Source: Bog-473 sp963838835
Lineage (GTDB): Bacteria; Actinomycetota; Acidimicrobiia; Acidimicrobiales; RAAP-2
DNA length: 64,000 nucleotides
Direction: 5' to 3'
Assembly (NCBI GenBank): GCA_963838835.1
Contig: CAWITA010000018.1
Coordinates: 124,001-188,000 of the forward strand
Within the stretch, counting starts at the first letter, position 1, and each line of letters starts with the position of its first letter. The position numbers were made by a program, and so were the translations under genes. The notes below the pieces were generated by a model. That model worked only from the letters and a program-made list of their open reading frames with translations. It had not been told where the DNA came from and did no database searches. Of the stretch, positions 36,113 to 45,225 are shown one piece after another.

Positions 36113-37024
36113 ATGAGTGAGTTGCGCTTTGACGGACGTTCTGTGATCGTCACCGGAGGCGGGCGTGGCTTCGGGCGGGAACATTCGCTGCTCCTGGCTT
36201 CTCGGGGCGCGAGGGTGGTTGTCGCCGACTACGGCGTAGAGCTCGACGGTTCCGGATCTTCCCCTGAGCCGGCAGAGCGAGTGGTGAAGGAGATCGAGGC
36301 GGCGGGCGGCGAAGCCGTCGCATGCTTCGCGTCAGTCGCCCAAGAGGCCGGAGCAGCCCAGATCGTCCAGACCGCGCTCGATGCGTTCGGCCACCTCGAC
36401 GTGGTGGTGAACAACGCCGGCATCTGCGATCACTTTTGGTTCGACGACCTCACCGCGGAGAACTTCCGGCGCCTGACCGATCACCACTACCTCGGAACGG
36501 TCTACGTGTGCCAAGCAGCATGGCCTCACCTCCAGAAGGCAGACCACCCCTGCATCGTCAACACGTCATCGGAGGCCATTCTGGGTAACGTGCCCAAGGC
36601 TGTCGCGTACAGCGCCGCCAAGGGTGCCGTGTTCGCCTTCACCCGGGCGCTGGCGCTCGATGGGCGTCGACTCGGCATCCGTGTCAACGCGATCGCTCCG
36701 CGCGGGAACACCCGCATGTCGGCAGCGCCGATCCTGTCGTACACCTTCGACCAGCCCGAAGAGAACTTCAAGAACGAGTACTTCGACAACATGCGGCCGG
36801 AGTACGTCTCCCCGGCCGTGGCCTTTCTGGCGCACGAGTCGTGTGAATTGACCGGTGAGGTCTTCGTGTCGGGCGACCTCAAGATGATGCGCATCGCCGT
36901 TGTCGAATGCACTGGCCTCACGTTCACTCCCGACACGCTCAGCCCCGAGACGATCGCCGCGAACCTCGACACTCTGATGGACACGACCGACGCCAAGGTC
37001 ATGGGCATCGACATGTTCAACTAG
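36113..37024 (+). CDS. SDR of the MFE-2/17-beta-HSD4 (3-hydroxyacyl-CoA dehydrogenase) type
   Basis: 303-residue paralog of the gene at 26222. TGGGRGFG glycine motif, DYGVELDGSGSS insertion with VVKEIEAAGGEAVA, VVNNAGIC, NTSSEAILG and YSAAK catalytic block, then IAPRGNTRMS. The insertion and the long C-terminal tail (LDTLMDTTDAKVMG; LDTLMDISDGQVMH in the paralog) mark the MFE-2-like group, so a 3-hydroxyacyl-CoA is the expected substrate. ATG 36113 is preceded by AGAGGAG. It is followed at 210 bp by an aldehyde dehydrogenase. Confidence 0.88.
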   Translation: MSELRFDGRSVIVTGGGRGFGREHSLLLASRGARVVVADYGVELDGSGSSPEPAERVVKEIEAAGGEAVACFASVAQEAGAAQIVQTALDAFGHLDVVVNNAGICDHFWFDDLTAENFRRLTDHHYLGTVYVCQAAWPHLQKADHPCIVNTSSEAILGNVPKAVAYSAAKGAVFAFTRALALDGRRLGIRVNAIAPRGNTRMSAAPILSYTFDQPEENFKNEYFDNMRPEYVSPAVAFLAHESCELTGEVFVSGDLKMMRIAVVECTGLTFTPDTLSPETIAANLDTLMDTTDAKVMGIDMFN

Positions 37025-37233
37025 CAATTGTCTTCGAGGTCGAAGCTCGTTGCCCCGAGATCGGCTGGGGGGTGGAGCCGTGCCGGGGCTCAGAGCATGA
37101 GCGGATATCGCGCGTCGAAGAGGCAGGGTTTCGTCCTGGTAATCAAGCCTCCCATCGGTTCGCTCGCGTTGTCTACGATCTGGGTGGCGCCGCGTCGACG
37201 GTCCGGTGTGGCCAGAGCCCCGAGGAGGTCGGA

Positions 37234-38724
37234 GTGTCGGAGGTCCAGCAGTACAGAAACCTGATCGACGGACGGGTGAAGGACGCGGCTTCCGGCCGCC
37301 TTCTCGATACGGTGAATCCCGCGACGGGCAAGGTCTGGGCGAAGGTCCCGCTCAGCGATCGTACCGATGCTGACGAGGCTGTCGGCGCCGCGAAGGCGGC
37401 ATTCCCGGGATGGTCGGCTCTGTCACCTGATGAGCGCAGTGTCTATCTCAAGAAGGTGGGCAACCTCTTCATTGAGCACGCCGACGAGCTCGCCCGGTTG
37501 GAGTCCACCGACAACGGCAACCCGTTGTCGATCAGCAAGCTGGTGTTCGACGACATGAAGGTCCTCTGGGACCGCAAGGCACACGAGACGCTCGAAGCTT
37601 CCACAGGCCGGTCGGTGCCCCTTGGTCCGACGACCCTGGGCCTGACCATCCGTGAGCCTTACGGTGTCATCGCGGCAATCGTGCCCTACAACATGCCGGT
37701 GGCGATGTTGAGCAACAAGGTCGCAAGTGCCCTCGCCGCGGGCAACACCGTCGTGGCCAAGCCGCCGGAGCAGGCAGGCGTCGCGTGTCTGCGCTTCGCT
37801 GAGTTGGTGAATGAAATCCTGCCCACCGGCACCGTCAACATCGTGTCGGGACTCGGCGACGTCGGTGACGCCATGGTGCGCAACGAGGATGTCTCGAAGG
37901 TCACGATGACCGGCTCGTCTCCGACGGCACGTCTCATTCAAGCAGCTGGGGCGGAAACCCTCACGCCCGCCATCTTCGAGCTCGGTGGTAAGTCACCGAA
38001 CATCGTCCTCGACGACGCCGACCTCGACAGCGCAGTCATGGGCCTGACCTACGCGTCGATCTACGGCTTCAACGCCGGCCAGGCGTGTGTCGCCGGTTCT
38101 CGGATCCTCGTGCAGCGAGGCGTGTTCGACGAGGTGCTTGAGCGGATCGAGAGCATCGCCAAGTCAATCGTCGTCGGCGACCCCACCGACCCGACGACCT
38201 CGATGGGCCCGCTTATCTCACAGGAGCAGTACGAGAAGGTGGTGGCCTTCATCGAGGAGGGCACGAAGGAGACCGAACTGCTCTTTGGCGGTCGTCACGG
38301 GGCCGAAGTGGTGCCACACCGTCCCGGTGGGTACTGGGTCGAGCCCACGCTCTTTCTGGCCAAGGACAATTCGCCCCGCATCTGCCGCGAAGAGGTCTTT
38401 GGTCCGGTGGGCGCCATCATCCCCTTCGACACCGACGACGAGGCGATCGCCCTTGCGAACGAGAGCCGCTTCGGTTTGGCGTCAGGCGTCTGGAGTCGTG
38501 ACCTGACCCGGATCAACCGCTACATCCGCGAGATCGAGTCGGGGAACGTCTGGGTGAACACCTACCTGCAGACCCGTCACGAGCTGCCCTTCGCAGGAAT
38601 CAAGGAAAGCGGCTACGGCCACGACGAGACCATCGAGTTCTGCAGAGAGAAGGGTGTGGTGATCGCCCTGCCGTGGGCCGCCGACGGAGGCGGTTCGGCG
38701 ACAATCTTCAGTCAGCTGGACTAA
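37234..38724 (+). CDS. Aldehyde dehydrogenase (NAD(P)+)
   Basis: 496-residue ALDH-superfamily enzyme oxidising an aldehyde to the acid. PYNMPVA and NTVVAKPPEQA form the cofactor site (the latter in place of KPAE). The catalytic general-base Glu is in FELGGKSPNIVLDD, and the nucleophile Cys in GQACVAGSR (near nt 38089). REVFGP-type block (CREEVFGPVGAII) and SGNVWVNTY close the fold. GTG 37234 follows GAGGAGG; the frame is open further upstream but without family character. Downstream of the MFE-type SDR and upstream of a redoxin. Confidence 0.93.
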   Translation: MSEVQQYRNLIDGRVKDAASGRLLDTVNPATGKVWAKVPLSDRTDADEAVGAAKAAFPGWSALSPDERSVYLKKVGNLFIEHADELARLESTDNGNPLSISKLVFDDMKVLWDRKAHETLEASTGRSVPLGPTTLGLTIREPYGVIAAIVPYNMPVAMLSNKVASALAAGNTVVAKPPEQAGVACLRFAELVNEILPTGTVNIVSGLGDVGDAMVRNEDVSKVTMTGSSPTARLIQAAGAETLTPAIFELGGKSPNIVLDDADLDSAVMGLTYASIYGFNAGQACVAGSRILVQRGVFDEVLERIESIAKSIVVGDPTDPTTSMGPLISQEQYEKVVAFIEEGTKETELLFGGRHGAEVVPHRPGGYWVEPTLFLAKDNSPRICREEVFGPVGAIIPFDTDDEAIALANESRFGLASGVWSRDLTRINRYIREIESGNVWVNTYLQTRHELPFAGIKESGYGHDETIEFCREKGVVIALPWAADGGGSATIFSQLD

Positions 38725-38809
38725 GAACCAATATCGCCGTTGCGCGTACCTGGGCAAGCAACTCGAGCCGATGAGCGCAAACTCGAGGCGACGAAGGAGG
38801 CGTTGATCC

Positions 38810-39412
38810 ATGCGATCCGACATCAGACCCGGCGGGACCTTTCCCGACTACGCCCTGCCGGATCACACCAATACGGTGCGCAAGCTGAGCGAGCTCCAAG
38901 GCGATGACCCGCTCATCTTGACACTGGCCCGGGGCAACTACTGCCCAAAGGAGCACCAACAGCACCTCGAGCTCGCCGCGAACCAGTCCAAGATCGCCGT
39001 GGCCTACACCCAGATCGTCACCATCGCCACCGACGACCATCACACCCTCCAAGAGTTCCGGGCTTCGGTCGGAGCCCAATGGACCTTTCTCTCGGACCCC
39101 GGCCGGACGGTCCAGCGCGACCTCGACATCCAGGAGTACACCGACCCCGAGCACGACCCGATGATCCCCCATACCCTGGTCCTCAAACCCGGGTTGGTGA
39201 TCCACCGCATCTACAACGGGTACTGGTTCTGGGGACGCCCCTCCTTCGACGACTTGTGGCGCGACCTCGCCGAGGCGTCGAGCGAGATCCGCCCCGACTG
39301 GGACCTGAGCACGCCTGGGCTACGCGAGGCCTGGGACAAAGGCGATTACTCGAAGTTCCACGGATGGGACAAGCGCGCCGCGAAGTCGATGCCGACGTCG
39401 TATGAGTCATAG
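38810..39412 (+). CDS. Redoxin / AhpC-TSA-like protein
   Basis: 200-residue thioredoxin-fold protein. RPGGTFPDYALPDHTNTVRK is the peroxiredoxin-like N-terminus, and the candidate active Cys lies in ARGNYCPKEHQQ, a single Cys where AhpC-type proteins have TxxC. The Arg partner, TFLSDP and IPHTLVLKPG (the cis-Pro region) follow. No second Cys is seen, so a 1-Cys peroxidase or non-redox protein is possible. ATG 38810 follows GAAGGAGG. It may protect the oxygenase pathway from peroxide, or be a fused-lineage member of unknown role. Confidence 0.82.
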   Translation: MRSDIRPGGTFPDYALPDHTNTVRKLSELQGDDPLILTLARGNYCPKEHQQHLELAANQSKIAVAYTQIVTIATDDHHTLQEFRASVGAQWTFLSDPGRTVQRDLDIQEYTDPEHDPMIPHTLVLKPGLVIHRIYNGYWFWGRPSFDDLWRDLAEASSEIRPDWDLSTPGLREAWDKGDYSKFHGWDKRAAKSMPTSYES

Positions 39413-39503
39413 CCGGATGTGAATAGGCCGGCACAGGCCAGACGAGTTTCTCATGGACGCTGCTTGCGGCGTCGGGAGCGCAGCGTAAGGGTAGGTGGTA
39501 GTG

Positions 39504-40455
39504 ATGCGAACGCCGGTCTGCAAACTGCTCGGGATTGAGCATCCGCTCGTGCTGGCGGCCATGGTGGCGGTGCCCGAACTGGCGGCGGCGGTCTCGAATG
39601 CCGGTGGGCTCGGCATGGTGACGCTGACGTGGTCTGATGCCGGCCGGAGACGTGGTTCGCAAGACGGCTGCCCTCACCGATAGTCCCTTCTGGCGGCAAT
39701 CTGGTTCTCACCTCCGATCAGCACCGTCGCCTCGACGAGGCCCTCGAAGCGGGTTTGCGGATCGTGTCGCTGTTTCTCGGAGATCCGGCCAGCTACGTCG
39801 AGTCGGTCCACGACGCAAAGGGACTTGTTCTGTGCACGGTCGGAAGCGCCGAAGAAGCACGACGGGCAGTCGCCAGCGGAGTCGATGTGATCGTGGCGCA
39901 GGGTTGGGAGGCTGGAGGGCACGTGTGGGGTCAGGTCGCGACGCTCCCTTGGTGCCAGTCGTCGTGGACGCGGTGGCACCGGTGCCCGTGATCGCGGCCG
40001 GTGGGATCGGGGACGCTCGCGGCGTGGCCGCCGTTCTCGCCCTGGGCGCTCAGGCGGCGTGGGTAGGTACCCGGTTTCTGCTTGCCCAGGAGATGCCCAT
40101 CCATGAGCAGTACCGGACACGCTTGATCAACGCGGTCGAGACGGATGCGGAGTGGTACCCCGACCTTTACGACGTCGACTGGCCAGATTCGCCCCACCGC
40201 GCGCTCCGCAACTCGACGGCCGAGATGTGGGAAGCCGCGGGCCGGCCGCCTCTGGAGAGTCGACCCGGAGTAGGCGATGTCATCGCGCACTTCGCTTCCG
40301 GCGAAGCAATCGTTCGCTACGAGCCGGCACCTCCGATGGTCGGTACGACCGGTGATGTCGAGGCGCTCTCATTGTGGGCCGGACAGAGCGTCGCGCTCGC
40401 CAGGCAGCCCCAATCTGCAGCAGAGATCGTGGCTGAGCTCGTGTCCGTCTTGTAA
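39504..40455 (+). pseudogene. Nitronate monooxygenase family protein, multiply frameshifted
   Basis: FMN-dependent TIM-barrel enzyme, readable only across three frames. It begins MRTPVCKLLGIEHPLVLAAM, with LAAAVSNAGGLGMVTLTW. It needs a skip near 39641-39646 to reach GDVVRKTAALTDSPF, and a second near 39690 to reach GGNLVLTSDQ and DVIVAQGWEAGGHVWGQVATL. One base is missing near 39946 (CCC should be CCCC) to reach PLVPVVVDAV and PVIAAGGIGD. All pieces lie in the right order, so the ancestral gene is complete at about 316 codons. Real decay or assembly indels. Confidence 0.8.
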
Positions 40456-40662
40456 TCGAAGCCGGCGCGAGGAGGCGGTCCACGACGCGGACGCCGACGT
40501 CACGGATGCTGGTTCTCGGCGAGCAATTGGCCGTCCCACTCCACGAGATGGCTCGTTCACATGGTGCTGTCAAGCCGCACCGCTCGGCCACCGCCGTTGG
40601 GTCCACGGGAACCTGCCCGAGGCGGATCTCAAGCTGACCCACGACCTCCGAGCGAGCAGACT

Positions 40663-41268
40663 GTGGCCGTGGACGAAGCGTCCGTCGATCCCGATCCGAT
40701 CACCCAGCTGTCCCGGTGGCTCGAGGTCGCGCGGGCGGCGGGCGAGACCATGCCCGAGGCAATGGCAGTTGCCACCGCCACGACTGATGGGCGCCCGTCC
40801 TCCCGAATGGTCCTGCTCCGAGGCATCGACAACCGCGGTCTGGTCTTTTACACCGACCGGGAGAGCGACAAGGGTCGGGAGCTGAGGGAGAATCCGTTCG
40901 CCGCTGCCCTGTTCCATTGGTTCCTTCCCGTGCACCGACAAGTCCGGGTGACTGGCGCAGTGGAGGAGGTGGACGACGATGAGTCTGATGCCTACTGGCG
41001 GTCGCGGCCGCCAGGGGCTCGTCGGAGCGCCGTCGCAAGCCTCCAGAGCAAGGTTGTCGTCAGTCGAGCGGTGCTCGAACAGCGGGTGGCCGAATTGGCC
41101 GAAGCGTTCCCCGACGACACCGGGCCACCTCGCCCTCCGCGCTGGGGCGGTTATCGGATCCAGCCCGAAGCCGTCGAATTGTGGGAGGAGGGACCGGACC
41201 GCCTGCACGATCGACTCCGCTACTGGGGTCAGCCCGGAAACTGGAGGATCGAGCGATTGTCACCCTGA
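40663..41268 (+). CDS. pdxH: Pyridoxine/pyridoxamine 5'-phosphate oxidase (PNPOx-like)
   Basis: About 201 residues, FMN split-barrel. It carries the canonical set of PdxH: DPITQLSRWL near the start, SSRMVLLRGIDNRGLVFYT, SDKGRELRENPFAAALFHW, RQVRVTGAVEEV, YWRSRP, and the C-terminal GYRIQPEAVELWEEG and RLHDRLRYW with final WRIERLSP. Substrate-binding and FMN-binding blocks all appear, so PLP synthesis or salvage is the likely role, independent of the catabolic genes. The start is uncertain: GTG 40663 or GTG 40669; no strong ribosome site. Confidence 0.88.
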   Translation: MAVDEASVDPDPITQLSRWLEVARAAGETMPEAMAVATATTDGRPSSRMVLLRGIDNRGLVFYTDRESDKGRELRENPFAAALFHWFLPVHRQVRVTGAVEEVDDDESDAYWRSRPPGARRSAVASLQSKVVVSRAVLEQRVAELAEAFPDDTGPPRPPRWGGYRIQPEAVELWEEGPDRLHDRLRYWGQPGNWRIERLSP

Positions 41269-41389
41269 CCACCTGCCTTTGCACTCCCCTACGCTGCAGG
41301 AGGTTCCTGGGAGCACGTGGCCGGGTGCGGTTTGCCAACGCCAGCGGACGCCTGGCGCTTCGAAAGGTCACGGACACCAGAGCAACGCC

Positions 41390-42451
41390 CTACGGGTAGG
41401 AATACGCCTGCACCTCGGCGACGTTCATGGTCGCCGAGGGGGTGTCGCCCGTCGTCACGCTGTGCCACGGCGAGGTCGCCTCGGTGGCCACTTGGAGCGA
41501 GAGGATGATCTCGTAGGGCTCGGCGGCGAGGGGGGCCGCACTCGAGGTCTTCAGCTGCCACACCTGCCTCCCGTCGAAGTAGGTGGTGATCGAGTGGCCC
41601 GGGATGAACTGGACGCCGTAGACGTGATACCCCGCGCTCACGTCGGCGCCGGTGCTCCACAGGCCCCCGAGCTGCACACCCTGGTTCGTGAAGTAGACGG
41701 AGTGACCCTGTTCGTTGTCGGGGCTGTTCCCGAGCAAGCCGCCCTCGTAGCCGTCCAGCTCGCTGGCCGCGGCCCCAGGGACGCCCGGCAAGAACCACAG
41801 GCCCGGCCACATGCCCTGGGACTGGTCGGGCATCTTGGCCTTGACCTGGACGTACCAGCCGCCCGTCGGCAAGCTGAACTTCCCTTCGGTCGTCACCACA
41901 CCGCTGATCCATGGATACGTGGCCGCGTACGCGTTGGTGTTGCGCTGTGCCGTCAGGGTCAGCCCATTGTCGACGCCAACCTGCGATGGCCCGAACATCT
42001 GGGCCTCGCTCCCAGCGCCAGGGACGTTCGGCCCCGAGTACGGCGCCGGGAGGTTGCCGTTGTCGTTCCAGACGAGCCCTTGATCTCCCAAGAACGTGTT
42101 CCACTTGGTGGTGTCGAGGCTGGTCCCCGAGAACTGGTCGTCGAAGATCAGCTGTTGGGCCGTGTAACCGGGCGGAGCCAACAAGACCCCGTTGGAGGCC
42201 ACGAGTGCGTCGCGCGACCAGATCCGGGGCGCGGGCTGCTCAGTCGCGTGGACGGCAGGAGCTGAGATGCCCCCGTCGGAGGTCACGAACCCGGCGCACA
42301 GCCAGATGCCGGTGCCGAGCAGGGCCACGGCCAGCGCGACAATGATCAGCCCACCTACCCTCCACGGCGGAACCGGCCGAATGGGTGTGCGTGCGGGCAA
42401 GCCTCGCTCGTCCTGCACGATGGATTGCGCAACTACTCGGGATTCAATCAT
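41390..42451 (-). CDS. Glycoside hydrolase family 16, membrane-anchored
   Basis: 353 residues. A single membrane helix at about 33-54 (VGGLIIVALAVALLGTGIW) after a basic N-terminus anchors or exports it. The family-16 jelly-roll follows: FDDQFSGTSLDTTKWN, GPSQVGVDNGLTLTAQR, SGVVTTEGKFSLPTGGWYVQ. The catalytic motif is Glu231-Leu-Asp233-Gly-Tyr-Glu236 (SELDGYEGG), where Glu231 is the nucleophile and Glu236 the acid/base. Such enzymes cut beta-1,3- or mixed beta-glucans or related glycans. ATG 42451 chosen; a TTG at 42478 is possible. Convergent with the PNPOx gene. Confidence 0.9.
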   Translation of the reverse strand: MIESRVVAQSIVQDERGLPARTPIRPVPPWRVGGLIIVALAVALLGTGIWLCAGFVTSDGGISAPAVHATEQPAPRIWSRDALVASNGVLLAPPGYTAQQLIFDDQFSGTSLDTTKWNTFLGDQGLVWNDNGNLPAPYSGPNVPGAGSEAQMFGPSQVGVDNGLTLTAQRNTNAYAATYPWISGVVTTEGKFSLPTGGWYVQVKAKMPDQSQGMWPGLWFLPGVPGAAASELDGYEGGLLGNSPDNEQGHSVYFTNQGVQLGGLWSTGADVSAGYHVYGVQFIPGHSITTYFDGRQVWQLKTSSAAPLAAEPYEIILSLQVATEATSPWHSVTTGDTPSATMNVAEVQAYSYP

Positions 42452-43072
42452 CTCGCCGCCTACCGATGATTGTGACAACCCATGACCGATGCCCCATAGA
42501 GCCGGTCGGACTCAACACGACCAACGCACGGACAACTCTGACCATGCACAATCCCGGTGTTTTCAGGGAGCAAGGCATGGTGGCGCCGACACCGAGAGTG
42601 CGTGAGCCCGACTTCACAGTGCTGAGTGACTTCTCAAAGCTCGTACCCGCGCGGTGGGCGAAGAGGCGGCCGTCGGGAGCGTCGTGTCACCACATTTCTG
42701 CCAACTCCCCGGCGTTGCAGCCAGGATCGGGTGGCCGAGTACTGAACCATTGGCACCCAGTTTCGACAACCATCTGTCAACGGTGGTCGGTGCCGGTGCT
42801 TGTACGCCGACACCTGCGCCCACCCGTGTCGAGGTCCAACATCGGTGCAGCCGTTGACACTACGGTCCGAATGGCTCTATTCGGAATCGGCCCTCTGTCG
42901 TTACAATTGCTTCGAGGGCACGGTGATTGTGTTGTCGGACTTCCACCGCGAGTCGGTGACCCACAATAACTCTCGCCGGAATTCTTCCACGCGCGGGGTT
43001 TTACCCGACCCTCACCGCGGCACGAAATGGGCCGCAACACGAAGTGGCCGCAACAGATAGAGGGGTGCGCTG
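42452..43072. other. Long intergenic region (621 bp)
   Basis: Divergent gap between the GH16 gene and the hypothetical gene at 43073. The only structure I see is the imperfect tandem repeat at 43022-43054. Small open frames lack ribosome sites and family features. It may hold promoters or a small RNA; unsupported. Confidence 0.3.
43022..43054. repeat. Imperfect tandem repeat upstream of 43073
   Basis: ACGAAATGGGCCGCAAC (43022-43038) is followed at once by ACGAAGTGGCCGCAAC (43039-43054), two near-identical 16-17 bp units ending 18 bp before the next start codon. Possible operator pair or leader element. Confidence 0.4.
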
Positions 43073-43552
43073 ATGGCATTATTCGGAAAGTCTTGGAAAG
43101 CGGCGACTCGGTCAACGCCACGTGGGGTGGAGACAGCTTTCGACCATTTGGATTATCTGATTCGTCGTGCGGGTGAGTCCCCCGTGTTTGCTGCGAGTTG
43201 GTACTACTTGCTCTTTGGACGGCCAGTGCCTTGCGTGGCGTCTCTTACTGATCACCGACTTCTGTGGGCTGTCGAAGGTCGAAGCGAAGTCATGGAGATG
43301 CTTCTTGATGAGGTAGTTGACGTCGCTCAGAACGAAGAGGGTTGGCTTCGCCTTACCTTCCATCCGAGCGATTTCCCCCAGGAGCTTCAGGCCCGCAATC
43401 CGGAGGGCGAGCTTCATGCGACCTTCTTCATGGAGGATGGGGAGAAGCTCACTCTTCAGACTGCGCTCGTACGGAAGTCACCCTTCTATTCGGGCTCTCG
43501 GGCAAGACTCAACTCAAGCCGGGCGTTGGAGGGCATCCCAGCTCCGATTTGA
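43073..43552 (+). CDS. Hypothetical protein, possible PH-like fold
   Basis: 159-residue soluble protein with ribosome site AGAGGGG before ATG 43073. Alternating strands (VPCVASLTDHRLLWAVEG, DVAQNEEGWLRLTFHP, GELHATFFMEDGEKLTLQ) resemble the bacterial PH-like fold, and the start MALFGKSWKAATRS is basic. I do not recognise a named family. Its codon use and G/T balance look less GC-skewed than its neighbours. Convergent with the beta-propeller gene. Confidence 0.7.
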   Translation: MALFGKSWKAATRSTPRGVETAFDHLDYLIRRAGESPVFAASWYYLLFGRPVPCVASLTDHRLLWAVEGRSEVMEMLLDEVVDVAQNEEGWLRLTFHPSDFPQELQARNPEGELHATFFMEDGEKLTLQTALVRKSPFYSGSRARLNSSRALEGIPAPI

Positions 43553-43698
43553 GAGCAGGTGTCCGCGCTGGGGTTCACCTCGGCTCTACAAGAAATCCCG
43601 GACGAGAGCGGAGCCGATCCGAGCCGACGAGATCCACGTGCGCGCTTCCCCTTCCTAATGAAGGGTGACCTCACGGAACCTGGGCGCTCGTTCTGCAC

Positions 43699-45225
43699 TC
43701 ATCCGGCCGGGCTGACCGTGAAGCTGATCACGCCTCCCTGACCGGATCCGCTGAACAACGTGAATCCGTAGCCCCAGAGCACCCTGCCGTCGACGATGGA
43801 GGGCCCGCCGCCGACCTTGCCGGGTGCGCGGAAGGACCACAACGTCCTTCCGTCAGAGACGTCCAGGGCAAGCATCGCGCCCTGATCGGTGCCGACGAAG
43901 GCCACACCCGTCACGGCGCTCACGGGCCCGAAGACATTGCCCGCGAAATGACGGGTCCACTCGGAGCGGCCCGTCGCGGGGTTCAGCGCGGTGACGACCG
44001 AGGTGTTGGTGGTGGTGTTCGAGACTGGGTCACCGATGTTGGAAGAAGCGACGATCCGGTCGCCGACCACTGAGGCAGACCCCAATGCACCACCGAACGT
44101 GCTGCCAGGGGCGAGATGGGCCTCCCAGACCACCCTGCCGCTCTGGCGGTTCATGGCGTAGTAGGTGCCGTTCTTGCTCCCAACGCCAACCAGGGCCTGT
44201 CCTCTCGAGACCCATAGGTTGGGCGAGGCGCCGACATCGGCGTCTTTCCCCGAAAAGTCGGCTGTGCTGAACACGTCGGGGTGGTTGAACTGATGCGACC
44301 AGGCCAGCCTGCCAGTCTTGTAGTGGATGGCCAGCAGCGAGTCGGCCAGCGGTCCGCTCGGGTTGTCTAGGTTCTGGCCCGTACCGACGTAGAGAAGCCC
44401 GAGCTTTGTGTCGAACGCCGGGGTCGACCATATGCCCTCTCCTGGCCCGCTCGTCGCGTTGTTCGCGGTCGTGTAGAAATTCCAAACGAGCTTGCCGGTC
44501 GAGACCTCGAAAGCTCCGATAGAGCCCCGAAAGGTGAACGGCGCCCTCCCGACGACCTCCTCGAACTGGGCGGTCCCCAGGAACACGAGGTTTCCCACCA
44601 CCACTGGTGATGCGTTGATCTGGGAATAGGGGTTGGCGTTGGTAACCGCCTGCCAGAGGATGCGGCCGCTGCTGCGGTCGAGCGCGTACAGCGTCTTGCC
44701 TATCCCGACGAGAACGCGTTGTCCAACGATGGCTGGCGAACCGACGATAGCCCCACCCTGCAGGAGAGTGGTCCACAATGCACGGCCGTTGCTCGCCTCA
44801 ACCGCGTGTACCTGTCCCTTCCAATCACCGAAGTAGGCCGTGCCGCCGACCACCACCGGCGTCCCGGTGACGCCGATCAGACCCGCCTCAGACCACGACG
44901 GGACGAGGCGGGCCACGGACGACGAATCGATCTCGGTCTCGGTGCTGTTCCAGCGGGTGCCGGAGAGGTCGTCCCCGTAGATCGGCCATCTGGCCAGAGC
45001 TCCGGCGCTTCGGGATGACGAAGCGCCCGATGGCCCGGAGAGCCAACTGCACCAGGCGAGTGCGGTGACGCCAAGCGCGAACACGAGCATCGTGAGGCGG
45101 CGCGCCGTATGCTCAACGGCCCTCTGGCCGGGTTGTGCCACCCGCCCTCTCATGGGGGCAAGGTACCAGTCCCCGTCGATCGTCGCGCCTCGTCGAACTG
45201 CACCGCTTGGTCGGTCCGGAACCAT
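43699..45225 (-). CDS. Exported PQQ-type beta-propeller protein
   Basis: 508 residues. A hydrophobic segment (LTMLVFALGVTALAWCSWL, about 45-63) serves as signal or anchor. The rest is built of repeated 8-bladed-propeller strands: GDWKGQVHAVEASNGRALW, KTLYALDRSSGRILW, GSIGAFEVSTGKLVW, GTYYAMNRQSGRVVW, GAMLALDVSDGRTLW. This is the quinoprotein dehydrogenase/BamB-like repeat. WPIYGDDLSGTRWN at the start resembles PQQ alcohol dehydrogenases, but the cofactor-contacting residues and disulfide are not evident, so it may be a binding or scaffold protein. Start uncertain (45225 or 45153). Confidence 0.85.
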   Translation of the reverse strand: MVPDRPSGAVRRGATIDGDWYLAPMRGRVAQPGQRAVEHTARRLTMLVFALGVTALAWCSWLSGPSGASSSRSAGALARWPIYGDDLSGTRWNSTETEIDSSSVARLVPSWSEAGLIGVTGTPVVVGGTAYFGDWKGQVHAVEASNGRALWTTLLQGGAIVGSPAIVGQRVLVGIGKTLYALDRSSGRILWQAVTNANPYSQINASPVVVGNLVFLGTAQFEEVVGRAPFTFRGSIGAFEVSTGKLVWNFYTTANNATSGPGEGIWSTPAFDTKLGLLYVGTGQNLDNPSGPLADSLLAIHYKTGRLAWSHQFNHPDVFSTADFSGKDADVGASPNLWVSRGQALVGVGSKNGTYYAMNRQSGRVVWEAHLAPGSTFGGALGSASVVGDRIVASSNIGDPVSNTTTNTSVVTALNPATGRSEWTRHFAGNVFGPVSAVTGVAFVGTDQGAMLALDVSDGRTLWSFRAPGKVGGGPSIVDGRVLWGYGFTLFSGSGQGGVISFTVSPAG

